Positions 1-8,206 of a stretch of 62,875 bases of DNA are shown here, piece by piece. Made by a program: the position numbers and the translations under genes. How positions within the stretch are numbered: position 1 is the first letter of the stretch; each line of letters opens with the position of its first letter. A model generated the notes under the pieces. The model saw only the letters and a program-made list of their open reading frames with translations. It ran no database searches and was not told the origin of the DNA. The stretch lies in the NCBI RefSeq assembly GCF_014836635.1, contig NZ_JACSQL010000018.1, positions 1 to 62,875 of the forward strand. The letters run 5' to 3'. The stretch comes from Paenibacillus gallinarum. Lineage in GTDB: Bacteria > Bacillota > Bacilli > Paenibacillales > Paenibacillaceae.

Positions 1-61
1 GCCCTCCAGCGCCGATGGTACTTGGACCGCAGGGTCCTGGGAGAGTAGGACGTCGCCAAGC
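1..61 (+). rRNA. rrf: 5S ribosomal RNA, 3' part (cut by the window edge)
   Basis: The first 61 bases match the conserved 3' half of a Firmicutes 5S rRNA. They contain the GCCGATGGTACTTGGACCGC segment, the GGGTCCTGGGAGAGTAGGAC segment and the closing GTCGCCAAGC. The 5' half lies outside the window. A terminator follows immediately, so this is the end of an rRNA operon. The 3' boundary is set by analogy with related 5S RNAs. Confidence 0.93.
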
Positions 62-68
62 AATAGAT

Positions 69-99
69 AAAGACACTACCATTTGGTAGTGTCTTTTTT
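69..99 (+). terminator. Terminator of the rRNA operon
   Basis: A perfect 10-bp stem, AGACACTACC and GGTAGTGTCT with a four-base loop, is followed by six T. It sits eight bases after the 5S rRNA and is a classic intrinsic terminator. Confidence 0.93.
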
Positions 100-268
100 G
101 TTATCTGGATTTATTTATTAAATACTTACATTTTAATATATCCTTTTAATGTGGCCATTCCTTGACCGATGGGTATCATGATTGACTTTTAAAAGGAGCT
201 CTGAGACACTCAGACTAAGGTATATCTATGAAATTATAGGATATAAATCCATTAAAAGAGGTGAGCCC

Positions 269-1444
269 ATGGAAATCAGACAATTAAAAGCAGAGGAATA
301 CGAGCAAAGTGTTAGCTTATCAGAATATGCCTTTCAATATACATTAACACCGGAACAAAAAGAAGAAAGGAAAGAGCGATTTAAACCCGAGCAATTTTGG
401 GGTGTTTTTGAAGAGGAGCGATTACAAGCAAAATTAACGATTCTTCCGCTTAAAGTATACTTGCAAGGAAAAGTAGTGCCTATGGGTGGAATTGCAGGCG
501 TGGCAACCTGGCCAGAGAATCGCCGTAAAGGACATGTCTCTCAGTTACTAGGGCAAGCACTCAAGGCGATGAAGGAGCAAGGACAGAGCTTATCCTTTCT
601 ACATCCGTTTTCGATTCCATTCTATCGTAAGTATGGCTGGGAGCTATATGCAGAATATAAAAATTACATTATTTCCTCAGAACAGTTTCCTCCTAAAATA
701 GAGTACCCAGGTAAGGTAGTAAGGGATATTAAGGATATTTCTATTCTAAATAAATTGTACCAGTCTTTTGCAAGCTGCTATCAGGGCACTCTTGTTCGAG
801 ATGAAGAATGGTGGAAGTATTCCGTCCTGGATCATACCAAACATAGTGCTGTCTATTATTCTCATGATGGAGATCCACAAGGCTATGTGTTATATGAACT
901 AAAAGATAAAATGCTTGTTTGTCATGAATTTGTTTATTTGAATGAAGAAGCGCGGGGAGCACTATGGACTTTTTTCTCGAATCACGACTCTCGTATTGAG
1001 CAAGTGAAGTTAACCATGGTTCCATGTGATGATGATCTGCCTTATATGCTTCCAGATCCGCGGGTGATCCAAGAAACGATTCCTTATTTCATGGCACGTA
1101 TTGTTGATATAGAGTCTTTTATACAACAGTATACATTTGAAGCTGGCAATAGTTCAGAATTAACAATTCAAGTTGAAGATAAGGCGGCTCCATGGAATGC
1201 AGGGTTGTGGAAGATTTCCATTAATGAACAAGGTCAAGCGAAGGTAATAAAGACAATGGGAGAAAAAGAAGAGGTCCAACCAGATTTAATAGCAGATATT
1301 CAAGATTGGACTGCTCTTTTTCTGGGATATAAGCGTCCGGAGCAATTATTTCATATACAGAAGCTAAAAGGGCAATCGCAAAAAGGAAAAGAACTTGAAA
1401 ACCTCATTCCCAAAGCACAAACCTTATTAATGGACTTTTTCTAA
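269..1444 (+). CDS. GNAT family N-acetyltransferase, Eis-like
   Basis: The 391-residue protein is read from the ATG preceded by AAAAGAGGTGAG; an upstream in-frame start at 182 lacks a good ribosome site. The N-terminal GNAT domain has an acetyl-CoA loop RRKGHV at residues 85-90 and the HPFSIPFYRKYGWE stretch near 112-125. The length and a C-terminal phenylalanine carboxylate fit the Eis family (two GNAT folds plus an SCP2-like domain), whose members acetylate amines including some aminoglycosides. The substrate here is unknown. The gene stands alone between an rRNA terminator and the ctsR operon. The family call is firm; function is inferred. Confidence 0.85.
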   Translation: MEIRQLKAEEYEQSVSLSEYAFQYTLTPEQKEERKERFKPEQFWGVFEEERLQAKLTILPLKVYLQGKVVPMGGIAGVATWPENRRKGHVSQLLGQALKAMKEQGQSLSFLHPFSIPFYRKYGWELYAEYKNYIISSEQFPPKIEYPGKVVRDIKDISILNKLYQSFASCYQGTLVRDEEWWKYSVLDHTKHSAVYYSHDGDPQGYVLYELKDKMLVCHEFVYLNEEARGALWTFFSNHDSRIEQVKLTMVPCDDDLPYMLPDPRVIQETIPYFMARIVDIESFIQQYTFEAGNSSELTIQVEDKAAPWNAGLWKISINEQGQAKVIKTMGEKEEVQPDLIADIQDWTALFLGYKRPEQLFHIQKLKGQSQKGKELENLIPKAQTLLMDFF

Positions 1445-1459
1445 TAAATATAAGAACTG

Positions 1460-1490
1460 CTCTTCTGCATTCCGTCAGGAGAGTTTTTTT
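1460..1490 (+). terminator. Terminator after the acetyltransferase gene
   Basis: CTCTTCT can pair with AGGAGAG (one G-U pair) around a ten-base loop, and seven T follow. It begins 15 bases after the stop codon. Confidence 0.7.
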
Positions 1491-1542
1491 GTTAGAGGGA
1501 ATAATTTATGTAAATAAGTGAAAAATGAGAAGGGAATCTTAC

Positions 1543-1570
1543 TTGAGATTTCTGTACAGTATGTTATAAT
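1543..1570 (+). promoter_or_regulatory. Promoter of the ctsR operon
   Basis: TTGAGA and TATAAT are separated by 16 bp, with an extended -10 (TG one base before TATAAT). It reads as a vegetative sigma-A promoter, and the CtsR operator lies just downstream. Confidence 0.85.
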
Positions 1571-1578
1571 GGATACAA

Positions 1579-1595
1579 AGTCAAAGAAAGTCAAA
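1579..1595 (+). promoter_or_regulatory. CtsR operator
   Basis: AGTCAAA-GAA-AGTCAAA is a tandem heptad repeat matching the known CtsR consensus RGTCAAA-NAN-RGTCAAA. It begins eight bases after the -10 box, across the predicted transcription start, so bound CtsR would block initiation. It implies heat and protein-stress control with autoregulation of ctsR. Confidence 0.9.
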
Positions 1596-1725
1596 GTCAA
1601 CAAAGATCAGAATTTAAATTGTTGGTTAAACTAATATTATTATGTAGTAAGTTAATTTAGGCTCATTTATAAATAACACACAGAATGGATATTTAGACGT
1701 TTTAAGTGGTTGTTTATAAAAGAGA

Positions 1726-1812
1726 GCATTCATTTAAGCCAAAGAGGTTCGCCTGCTAAGTAAGATGGGTAATTTATTGGAGCTACCTACCTGGATAAAT
1801 TCGAATGAATGC
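1726..1812 (+). promoter_or_regulatory. Structured segment of the ctsR mRNA leader, unnamed
   Basis: The gap from 1445 to 1852 holds a terminator, promoter, operator and a leader of about 275 bases. In the leader, GCATTCATT (1726-1734) pairs with AATGAATGC (1804-1812), and nested inside, AATTTAT (1771-1777) pairs with ATAAATT (1795-1801). The start codon lies 40 bases further on. I do not recognise it as a known RNA class. Confidence 0.5.
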
Positions 1813-1852
1813 ATGTGATTAGCTTACCGGTTTTATACAGTGGGGGATGAGA

Positions 1853-2314
1853 ATGCGTAATATTTCTGATATTATCGAACAATATCTGAAAAATATTTTG
1901 CAGGATAGCTCTGATGGAATGATTGAAATTCAGAGAAATGATCTAGCAGATAAATTCTCCTGTGTGCCATCCCAGATTAATTATGTAATTAGTACTCGTT
2001 TTACTCTTGAAAAAGGTTACCTTGTTGAGAGTAAGCGCGGTGGTGGTGGATATATACGGATACAGCGAGTAGAGCTCCCTGCACACTCTGTGCTCGGAGG
2101 ACATTTCCATCAGCACATTGGGGATGAAATCAACCAGGCTTCTGCCGAAGGTCTTATCTACCAGTTAGAAGAAGCTAAATTTCTTAACAGCCGGGAGGCT
2201 GCTTTAATCAAAGCAGCGATGTCTAGAGAAGTATTATTCATAAAGCTTCCCTATCGTGATCAAATCCGTGCTCGTATGTTAAAGGCAATGTTAATTTCGC
2301 TCCTCGGTAAGTAG
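1853..2314 (+). CDS. ctsR: Transcriptional repressor CtsR
   Basis: CtsR represses class III heat-shock genes by binding tandem RGTCAAA heptads. The 153-residue protein has the winged-helix N-terminus with the family segments CVPSQINYVI and ESKRGGGGYIRI; the glycine-rich turn is the DNA-contacting wing and heat sensor in characterised CtsR. The ATG at 1853 is preferred because it sits six bases after GGGGG; the ATG at 1847 touches that site. It is the first gene of the ctsR-mcsA-mcsB-clpC operon, and a matching operator lies in its own promoter, so autoregulation is expected. Confidence 0.96.
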   Translation: MRNISDIIEQYLKNILQDSSDGMIEIQRNDLADKFSCVPSQINYVISTRFTLEKGYLVESKRGGGGYIRIQRVELPAHSVLGGHFHQHIGDEINQASAEGLIYQLEEAKFLNSREAALIKAAMSREVLFIKLPYRDQIRARMLKAMLISLLGK

Positions 2315-2366
2315 TATGAAAGTCATTGTATCTATCCGATAAGAGCGAATAAAGGAGGTATGCGGT

Positions 2367-2888
2367 ATGCTTTGTCAAGAATGTAATGAACGTCCGGCTA
2401 CTCTTCATTTTACGAAGATTGTGAATGGCGAAAAGACGGAATTCCATATTTGTGAAAGCTGCGCAAGAGAAAAGGGAGATCATCTATCCGGTATCTCTAA
2501 TGGGTTCTCGATCCATGGACTCCTTTCAGGCCTTATGGATTTTGAATCTGGGAAATATAAAACAGCTGGGGCACCTGCACCCGAGACACTTCAGTGTAAG
2601 GAATGCGGAATGACGATACAGCAGTTTAGCAAGCTCAATCGATTTGGTTGCAGTTCATGCTATAAGTATTTTTCTAATCGTTTAGATCCTCTCTTAAAGC
2701 GCGTACATGGAAATACAACTCATGTGGGGAAAGTTCCTGTTCGTGCTGGAGGAAAGATTCACTTAAGACGAAGAGTGGATGAACTCAAAAAAGAACTTCA
2801 AGAACAAATTAACCTACAGGAATTCGAGTCTGCTGCTGAATTACGTGACCAGATTCGTGAACTGGAAAGAGAAATAGCGGAAGAGTAA
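2367..2888 (+). CDS. mcsA: McsA, zinc-binding activator of arginine kinase McsB
   Basis: McsA binds and activates the protein arginine kinase McsB and modulates CtsR. The 173-residue protein shows two CxxC pairs in the first third (CQEC, CESC), a further two (CKEC, CSSC) in the middle, and a C-terminal UVR-type helical hairpin from about residue 132 (LQEFESAAELRDQIRELERE). The start follows AAAGGAGG by eight bases. It lies 52 bases after ctsR and 29 before mcsB in the same operon. Zinc binding is inferred from the cysteines and the known family. Confidence 0.95.
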   Translation: MLCQECNERPATLHFTKIVNGEKTEFHICESCAREKGDHLSGISNGFSIHGLLSGLMDFESGKYKTAGAPAPETLQCKECGMTIQQFSKLNRFGCSSCYKYFSNRLDPLLKRVHGNTTHVGKVPVRAGGKIHLRRRVDELKKELQEQINLQEFESAAELRDQIRELEREIAEE

Positions 2889-2917
2889 AGTTTGGTAAAG
2901 AGCAGGAGGTATGCACT

Positions 2918-3979
2918 ATGTCAGATATCCGGTTTACCGATAAACCACTTAGTGAATGGATGCGTAGTAGCGCAGCTGATTCAGAAATTGTCATTAGCAG
3001 CCGGGTAAGAGTGGCACGGAATGTGCAGAGTTTTCCATTTCCTATGTTGGCAACCGACCAGCAATCGAGAGCGGTACTCGATAAGGTAACGGAAGTCCTT
3101 CAATTTGATGATATTCATCAGTTTGGCAGTTTCCATGTCCTAAATCTGAATGAACTATCTGACCTTGACCAAGAAATACTAGTCGAAAAACATCTCATTA
3201 GTCCGAACTTGGCGAATGAATCAAGAAATGGCGCGGTTATTCTCAGTGAAGATGAATCCATTAGTATTATGGTGAACGAAGAGGATCATTTGCGCATTCA
3301 ATGTTTATATCCTGGTTTTCAGGTTCAAGAAGCGTGGAAACGTGCTTCAGCCATTGATGATGTTTTTGAAGCCCATATCGATTATTCTTTCGATGATCGC
3401 AGAGGATACCTAACCAGCTGTCCAACCAATGTAGGGACCGGAGTTCGGGCTTCCGTAATGATGCATTTACCGGCTCTTGTGATGACGAAACAGATAGGCA
3501 GGGTACTCACTGCTGTATCCCAAGTAGGTCTTGCTGTAAGAGGAATTTACGGTGAGGGCAGTGAAGCGACAGGAAATCTGTTTCAAATATCGAATCAAAT
3601 TACATTAGGACAAACTGAAGCTGAGATTATCGATAATTTATATAGTGTTGTTCTGCAGATTATTGGTCACGAGCGTAATGCTAGAGAAAGACTCATGACG
3701 GATTCTAAACTTCGTATTGCGGATCGAGTAATGAGATCATATGGTATTTTATCTCATGCTTACCTGATGGACTCGAAGGAAGCAGCTCAGCGTATATCTG
3801 ATATTCGGCTTGGTATTGATTTGGATCTGATTAGGGAAAAAACGATTGTTGAAATGAATGAACTCAATGTTCTGATCCAACCAGGTTTTCTTCAGAAGAA
3901 ATTTGGGAGAACGCTTGAATCAGGAGAAAGAGATATGTACCGTGCGCAGTTGATAAGGGAATTTTTCCATAAGGAATGA
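2918..3979 (+). CDS. mcsB: Protein arginine kinase McsB
   Basis: McsB phosphorylates arginines on CtsR and on unfolded proteins, marking them for ClpC-ClpP. The 353-residue protein has the guanidino-kinase fold signatures: SSRVRVARN near residue 28, the NEEDHLRIQ segment near 128 (family catalytic region) and CPTNVGTGVRASV near 168. AGGAGG lies 11 bases before the ATG. It follows mcsA closely and precedes clpC, the partner chaperone, so the operon holds regulator, adaptor, kinase and unfoldase together. Confidence 0.96.
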   Translation: MSDIRFTDKPLSEWMRSSAADSEIVISSRVRVARNVQSFPFPMLATDQQSRAVLDKVTEVLQFDDIHQFGSFHVLNLNELSDLDQEILVEKHLISPNLANESRNGAVILSEDESISIMVNEEDHLRIQCLYPGFQVQEAWKRASAIDDVFEAHIDYSFDDRRGYLTSCPTNVGTGVRASVMMHLPALVMTKQIGRVLTAVSQVGLAVRGIYGEGSEATGNLFQISNQITLGQTEAEIIDNLYSVVLQIIGHERNARERLMTDSKLRIADRVMRSYGILSHAYLMDSKEAAQRISDIRLGIDLDLIREKTIVEMNELNVLIQPGFLQKKFGRTLESGERDMYRAQLIREFFHKE

Positions 3980-4053
3980 AGTAAGGCATAGGCTTAATGT
4001 ACGCCCTTATTATGAACTAAGCTTTTATACGAAGTAATAACCCACACCTTACA

Positions 4054-4070
4054 TTCTTGTCTGACAAGAA
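4054..4070 (+). repeat. Perfect palindrome in the mcsB-clpC gap
   Basis: TTCTTGTC-T-GACAAGAA is an exact 8-bp inverted repeat around one base in the 196-base gap before clpC. The one-base centre makes an RNA hairpin less likely than a dimeric protein-binding site. No T-run follows and it is not a CtsR heptad. Confidence 0.55.
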
Positions 4071-4175
4071 CGAGAGCTATGGGATTTACCGGCATTATGT
4101 CGGCTGGGCAATCGTTAGAATAGCCTAGATATATATAAAGGAATTATTTTTTAAATTTATGGAGGTGCAAGGAAT

Positions 4176-6620
4176 ATGATGTTTGGAAGATTTACGGAAC
4201 GAGCTCAAAAAGTTCTCGCTTTGGCTCAGGAAGAAGCAGTTCGTTTAGGTCATAATAACATCGGTACCGAACATATTTTGCTCGGCCTGATTCGTGAAGG
4301 TGAAGGTATTGCTGCAAAAGCTCTCATCGGCCTTGGCCTTGGTCTTGAAAAAATACAGGATGAGGTAGAAACACTCATTGGCCGTGGCCAAGAGCAACCT
4401 ACCAATATTGCATATACGCCGCGTGCGAAAAAAGTAATTGAGCTTTCAATGGATGAGGCTCGTAAGCTAGGTCATACTTATGTGGGAACCGAACATATTT
4501 TGCTTGGATTAATTCGTGAAGGTGAAGGTGTAGCAGCACGTGTACTGAATAACCTGGGTATTAGCCTTAATAAGGCTCGTCAACAAGTCTTGCAGCTGCT
4601 AGGCAGCAGTGAAGCAGTATCCAGTCATAACGGAACACAAGCCAATGTAAGCACTCCTACACTGGATAGTTTGGCAAGGGATCTAACAGCTACTGCGAGA
4701 GAGAGCAATCTTGATCCGGTAATCGGCCGTAGTAAAGAGATAGAGCGTGTTATTCAAGTGCTTAGTCGACGCACAAAAAACAACCCGGTTCTGATTGGGG
4801 AACCAGGGGTTGGTAAAACGGCGATTGCAGAAGGCCTAGCTCAGAAGATTATTGCGAATGAAATACCTGAAACGTTGCGTGATAAACGTGTAATGACACT
4901 AGATATGGGTTCTGTTGTTGCTGGAACGAAATATCGTGGTGAGTTTGAGGATCGACTCAAGAAAATTATGGATGAGATTCGTCAGGCAGGAAATATTATT
5001 CTCTTTATTGATGAGTTGCATACCCTTATTGGTGCAGGTGGAGCAGAAGGAGCAATCGACGCTTCTAACATTTTAAAACCTGCTCTTGCTCGTGGAGAAC
5101 TACAGTGTATTGGTGCAACTACGCTTGATGAGTATCGTAAATATATTGAAAAAGATGCTGCTCTTGAACGTCGTTTCCAGCCAATTACCGTTGATCAACC
5201 ATCGGTTGAGGAAGCCATTCAAATTTTGTATGGACTTAGAGATCGTTATGAAGCCCATCACCGTGTAAAAATTACGGATGAGGCAATTGAACAAGCAGTA
5301 AAACTGTCTGACCGTTATATTACAGATCGATTCCTGCCAGATAAAGCGATTGACCTTATTGATGAAGCAGGTTCTAAAGTAAGACTGAATTCTTATACAG
5401 TACCGCCTAATCTCAAACAACTAGAAAATCGTCTTGATGATATCCGTAAAGAAAAAGATTCTGCGGTTCAAAGTCAAGAATTCGAGAAAGCAGCAGCGCT
5501 GCGTGATACAGAGCAGAAAATTCGTGAAGAACTGGACATAACCAAAAATCAGTGGAAAGAAAAACAAGGTCGTACTGATTCAGAAGTAACTCCAGAAGAT
5601 ATCGCTCAAGTGGTAGCAAGCTGGACGGGAATCCCTGTTAGCAAACTGAGACAAGAAGAAACAGACCGCTTGTTAAATATGGAGTCTATTCTTCATCAAC
5701 GTGTTATCGGCCAGGACGAAGCGGTTGTAGCTGTCAGCCGTGCGATTCGCCGGGCACGTGCAGGTCTAAAAGATCCAAAACGTCCAATAGGCTCCTTTAT
5801 CTTCCTCGGACCTACAGGGGTAGGTAAAACGGAACTTGCTCGTGCGCTTGCCGAAGCGATGTTTGGAGACGAAAATGCGGTAATTCGGATCGATATGTCC
5901 GAATATATGGAGAAACACTCTACTTCTCGATTGGTAGGAGCGCCTCCAGGATATGTAGGATATGAAGAAGGCGGTCAGTTGACTGAAAAAGTTCGCCGGA
6001 AACCGTATTCCGTAGTTCTCTTGGATGAGATCGAAAAAGCTCACCCAGAAGTATTCAACATCTTGCTTCAAGTTCTTGAAGACGGACGTTTGACTGACTC
6101 GAAAGGTCGCGTTGTAGACTTCCGGAATACCCTCATTATCCTGACATCTAATGTAGGTGCAGATGCAATCAGACGTAATTCTACTCTTGGATTTACTGCG
6201 GTTGCAGATGCGGGTGCGGAGTATGGTAACATGAAAGGAAAAGTGATGGAGGAACTCAAGAAGAGCTTCCGTCCTGAATTCCTAAACCGGATTGATGAAC
6301 TTATTGTCTTCCATTCACTTGAAGAGAAACATATTGGAGAAATTGTTACTCTTATGGCTGAGGAACTTCGTAAACGTCTGCTTGAATATGAGGTGGATTT
6401 CGAGCTTACTGATAAGGCGAAAGCCTTCTTAGCGAAGGAAGGGTTCGATCCAGCCTATGGTGCAAGACCGCTTCGCCGTGCGATTCAGAAGCACATTGAA
6501 GATCGTCTATCTGAGGAACTTCTTACGGGTTCAATTACGAAAGGTGATTTCCTTCTCATTGATGAAGAAGATGGTGCACTCTCTGTTACGAAAAAGAGCA
6601 ATGTGTCAACTAATTCTTAA
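4176..6620 (+). CDS. clpC: ATP-dependent Clp protease ATP-binding subunit ClpC
   Basis: ClpC is the AAA+ unfoldase that feeds substrates to ClpP. The 814-residue protein has two N-terminal Clp repeats (both with GTEHILLGLIREGEG), a first ATPase domain with Walker A GEPGVGKT near 208, a UVR middle domain near 415-455, and a second ATPase domain with GPTGVGKT near 545. An LGF tripeptide near 671 is the expected ClpP-docking loop. GGAGGTG lies eight bases before the first of two adjacent ATG codons. It is the last gene of the CtsR operon and is followed by a strong terminator. Confidence 0.97.
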   Translation: MMFGRFTERAQKVLALAQEEAVRLGHNNIGTEHILLGLIREGEGIAAKALIGLGLGLEKIQDEVETLIGRGQEQPTNIAYTPRAKKVIELSMDEARKLGHTYVGTEHILLGLIREGEGVAARVLNNLGISLNKARQQVLQLLGSSEAVSSHNGTQANVSTPTLDSLARDLTATARESNLDPVIGRSKEIERVIQVLSRRTKNNPVLIGEPGVGKTAIAEGLAQKIIANEIPETLRDKRVMTLDMGSVVAGTKYRGEFEDRLKKIMDEIRQAGNIILFIDELHTLIGAGGAEGAIDASNILKPALARGELQCIGATTLDEYRKYIEKDAALERRFQPITVDQPSVEEAIQILYGLRDRYEAHHRVKITDEAIEQAVKLSDRYITDRFLPDKAIDLIDEAGSKVRLNSYTVPPNLKQLENRLDDIRKEKDSAVQSQEFEKAAALRDTEQKIREELDITKNQWKEKQGRTDSEVTPEDIAQVVASWTGIPVSKLRQEETDRLLNMESILHQRVIGQDEAVVAVSRAIRRARAGLKDPKRPIGSFIFLGPTGVGKTELARALAEAMFGDENAVIRIDMSEYMEKHSTSRLVGAPPGYVGYEEGGQLTEKVRRKPYSVVLLDEIEKAHPEVFNILLQVLEDGRLTDSKGRVVDFRNTLIILTSNVGADAIRRNSTLGFTAVADAGAEYGNMKGKVMEELKKSFRPEFLNRIDELIVFHSLEEKHIGEIVTLMAEELRKRLLEYEVDFELTDKAKAFLAKEGFDPAYGARPLRRAIQKHIEDRLSEELLTGSITKGDFLLIDEEDGALSVTKKSNVSTNS

Positions 6621-6631
6621 TTATTGATGGT

Positions 6632-6664
6632 AATGCCCCCTGATTACTCAGGGGGCATTTTTTA
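6632..6664 (+). terminator. Terminator of the ctsR operon
   Basis: AATGCCCCCTGA pairs with TCAGGGGGCATT around TTAC, followed by a T-rich run. It begins 12 bases after the clpC stop. Confidence 0.93.
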
Positions 6665-6759
6665 TTTTTAGTGAAAAGAATGATTCCCTGTGATGTAAAG
6701 TTTGTGATTAAGCTTTACGTTAAAATGCATTCAATGTTAAACTTTTAATAAATCCTTTA

Positions 6760-6789
6760 TTGGTAAATTCGGTATGCAAAATTTATACT
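6760..6789 (+). promoter_or_regulatory. Candidate promoter for radA-disA
   Basis: TTGGTA and TATACT with 18-bp spacing lie 36 bases before the radA start. The region is AT-rich, so the call is moderate. Confidence 0.6.
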
Positions 6790-6824
6790 TAAAGTTTAAG
6801 AAAAGTTAAATGAGGAGAAGTGAA

Positions 6825-8192
6825 GTGGCTAAAGTAAAAACGAAGTTTTACTGTGCAGAATGCGGTTATGAATCGCCGAAATGGTACGGTAAATGTCCAG
6901 GTTGCCAGTCATGGAATTCCATGGTTGAGGAAACCGAAAGTATTGTAAAGACACAGGGGAGGAATTCTTCCCTTTTTGATAGTAAAGAAAAACCGCTTCC
7001 CATCATAAATATAGAAAGTGACCAAGAGCCGCGTATTCTAACTGGCATTCAGGAACTGAATCGAGTTCTTGGCGGAGGAGTAGTACCAGGTTCGTTGATT
7101 CTTGTTGGTGGGGATCCGGGTATTGGTAAATCAACGCTCTTGCTCCAAACTTCTCATGCCATGACAGCTTCAGGGCTACGTGTCTTGTATATTTCGGGTG
7201 AGGAATCCGTCAGACAAACCAAACTGAGAGCCGATCGGCTTGAAGCATTGTCTCCAGATCTATATGTTCTTAGTGAAACCAATATGGAACGGATCGAAGA
7301 GGCAGTAAATCAGGTCGACCCTCATTTTCTGGTGATTGATTCGATTCAGACCGTATTCTTACCGGAAATAACAAGTGCTCCCGGAAGTGTTGCACAGGTA
7401 CGAGAATGTACATCAAGGTTTATGCGGATCGCGAAAGGGTTAGGCATTGCAACGGTTCTGGTAGGGCATGTTACTAAAGAGGGTGCTATTGCAGGTCCTC
7501 GAATGCTGGAACATATGGTGGATTGTGTGCTTTACTTTGAAGGAGAGCGTCATCATACGTATCGTTTGCTTCGTGCGGTAAAGAACCGTTTTGGTTCGAC
7601 GAATGAAATCGGGATTTTCGAGATGGGGGAATCGGGCCTAAGAGAAGTGGCTAATCCATCAGAAATGTTCTTATCTGAGCGACCGCTAGGAGTGGCAGGT
7701 TCCACCGTTGCAGCAAGTATGGAAGGAACGCGTCCCATGCTTGTTGAGCTTCAGGCACTGATCTCGGCTACACAATTCCCGTCACCTAGGCGAATGGCTA
7801 CCGGCGTTGATTATAACCGTATGGCACTGATCATTGCAGTCCTTGAGAAGCGACAAGGAATGTTCCTCCAGAATCAAGATGCTTATCTAAATGTAGCTGG
7901 GGGAGTGAAACTGGATGAACCCGCAACCGATTTGGCCATGGCAGTAAGTATTGCCTCCAGTTTTCGCGATTTGCCAACCAAACCCTATGATGTCATATTT
8001 GGAGAAGTAGGCTTGACTGGAGAAGTGCGTGGCGTTTCAAGAGCGGAACAAAGAGCCAAAGAAGCGCAAAAACTTGGGTTTAAGCGGGTAATTATGCCAG
8101 AGAAGAGCTTAAAGGGGTGGAAGCATCCTGTTGGAATAGAACTGATCGGTATTAATACGGTCGGAGATGCACTAGCGGCTGCTTTAGATTAG
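6825..8192 (+). CDS. radA: DNA repair protein RadA
   Basis: RadA is a RecA-like branch-migration ATPase/helicase used in recombinational repair. The GTG start follows AGGAG by seven bases; an ATG five codons upstream overlaps that site. The 455-residue protein has a C4 zinc finger (cysteines 10, 13, 24, 27), Walker A GDPGIGKS at about 96-103, the diagnostic KNRFGS motif near 253 and a Lon-protease-like C-terminal domain. disA follows after 14 bases, matching the conserved radA-disA pair in which DisA activity responds to recombination intermediates. Confidence 0.96.
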   Translation: MAKVKTKFYCAECGYESPKWYGKCPGCQSWNSMVEETESIVKTQGRNSSLFDSKEKPLPIINIESDQEPRILTGIQELNRVLGGGVVPGSLILVGGDPGIGKSTLLLQTSHAMTASGLRVLYISGEESVRQTKLRADRLEALSPDLYVLSETNMERIEEAVNQVDPHFLVIDSIQTVFLPEITSAPGSVAQVRECTSRFMRIAKGLGIATVLVGHVTKEGAIAGPRMLEHMVDCVLYFEGERHHTYRLLRAVKNRFGSTNEIGIFEMGESGLREVANPSEMFLSERPLGVAGSTVAASMEGTRPMLVELQALISATQFPSPRRMATGVDYNRMALIIAVLEKRQGMFLQNQDAYLNVAGGVKLDEPATDLAMAVSIASSFRDLPTKPYDVIFGEVGLTGEVRGVSRAEQRAKEAQKLGFKRVIMPEKSLKGWKHPVGIELIGINTVGDALAAALD

Positions 8193-8206
8193 GGGGCATT
8201 GAATAG

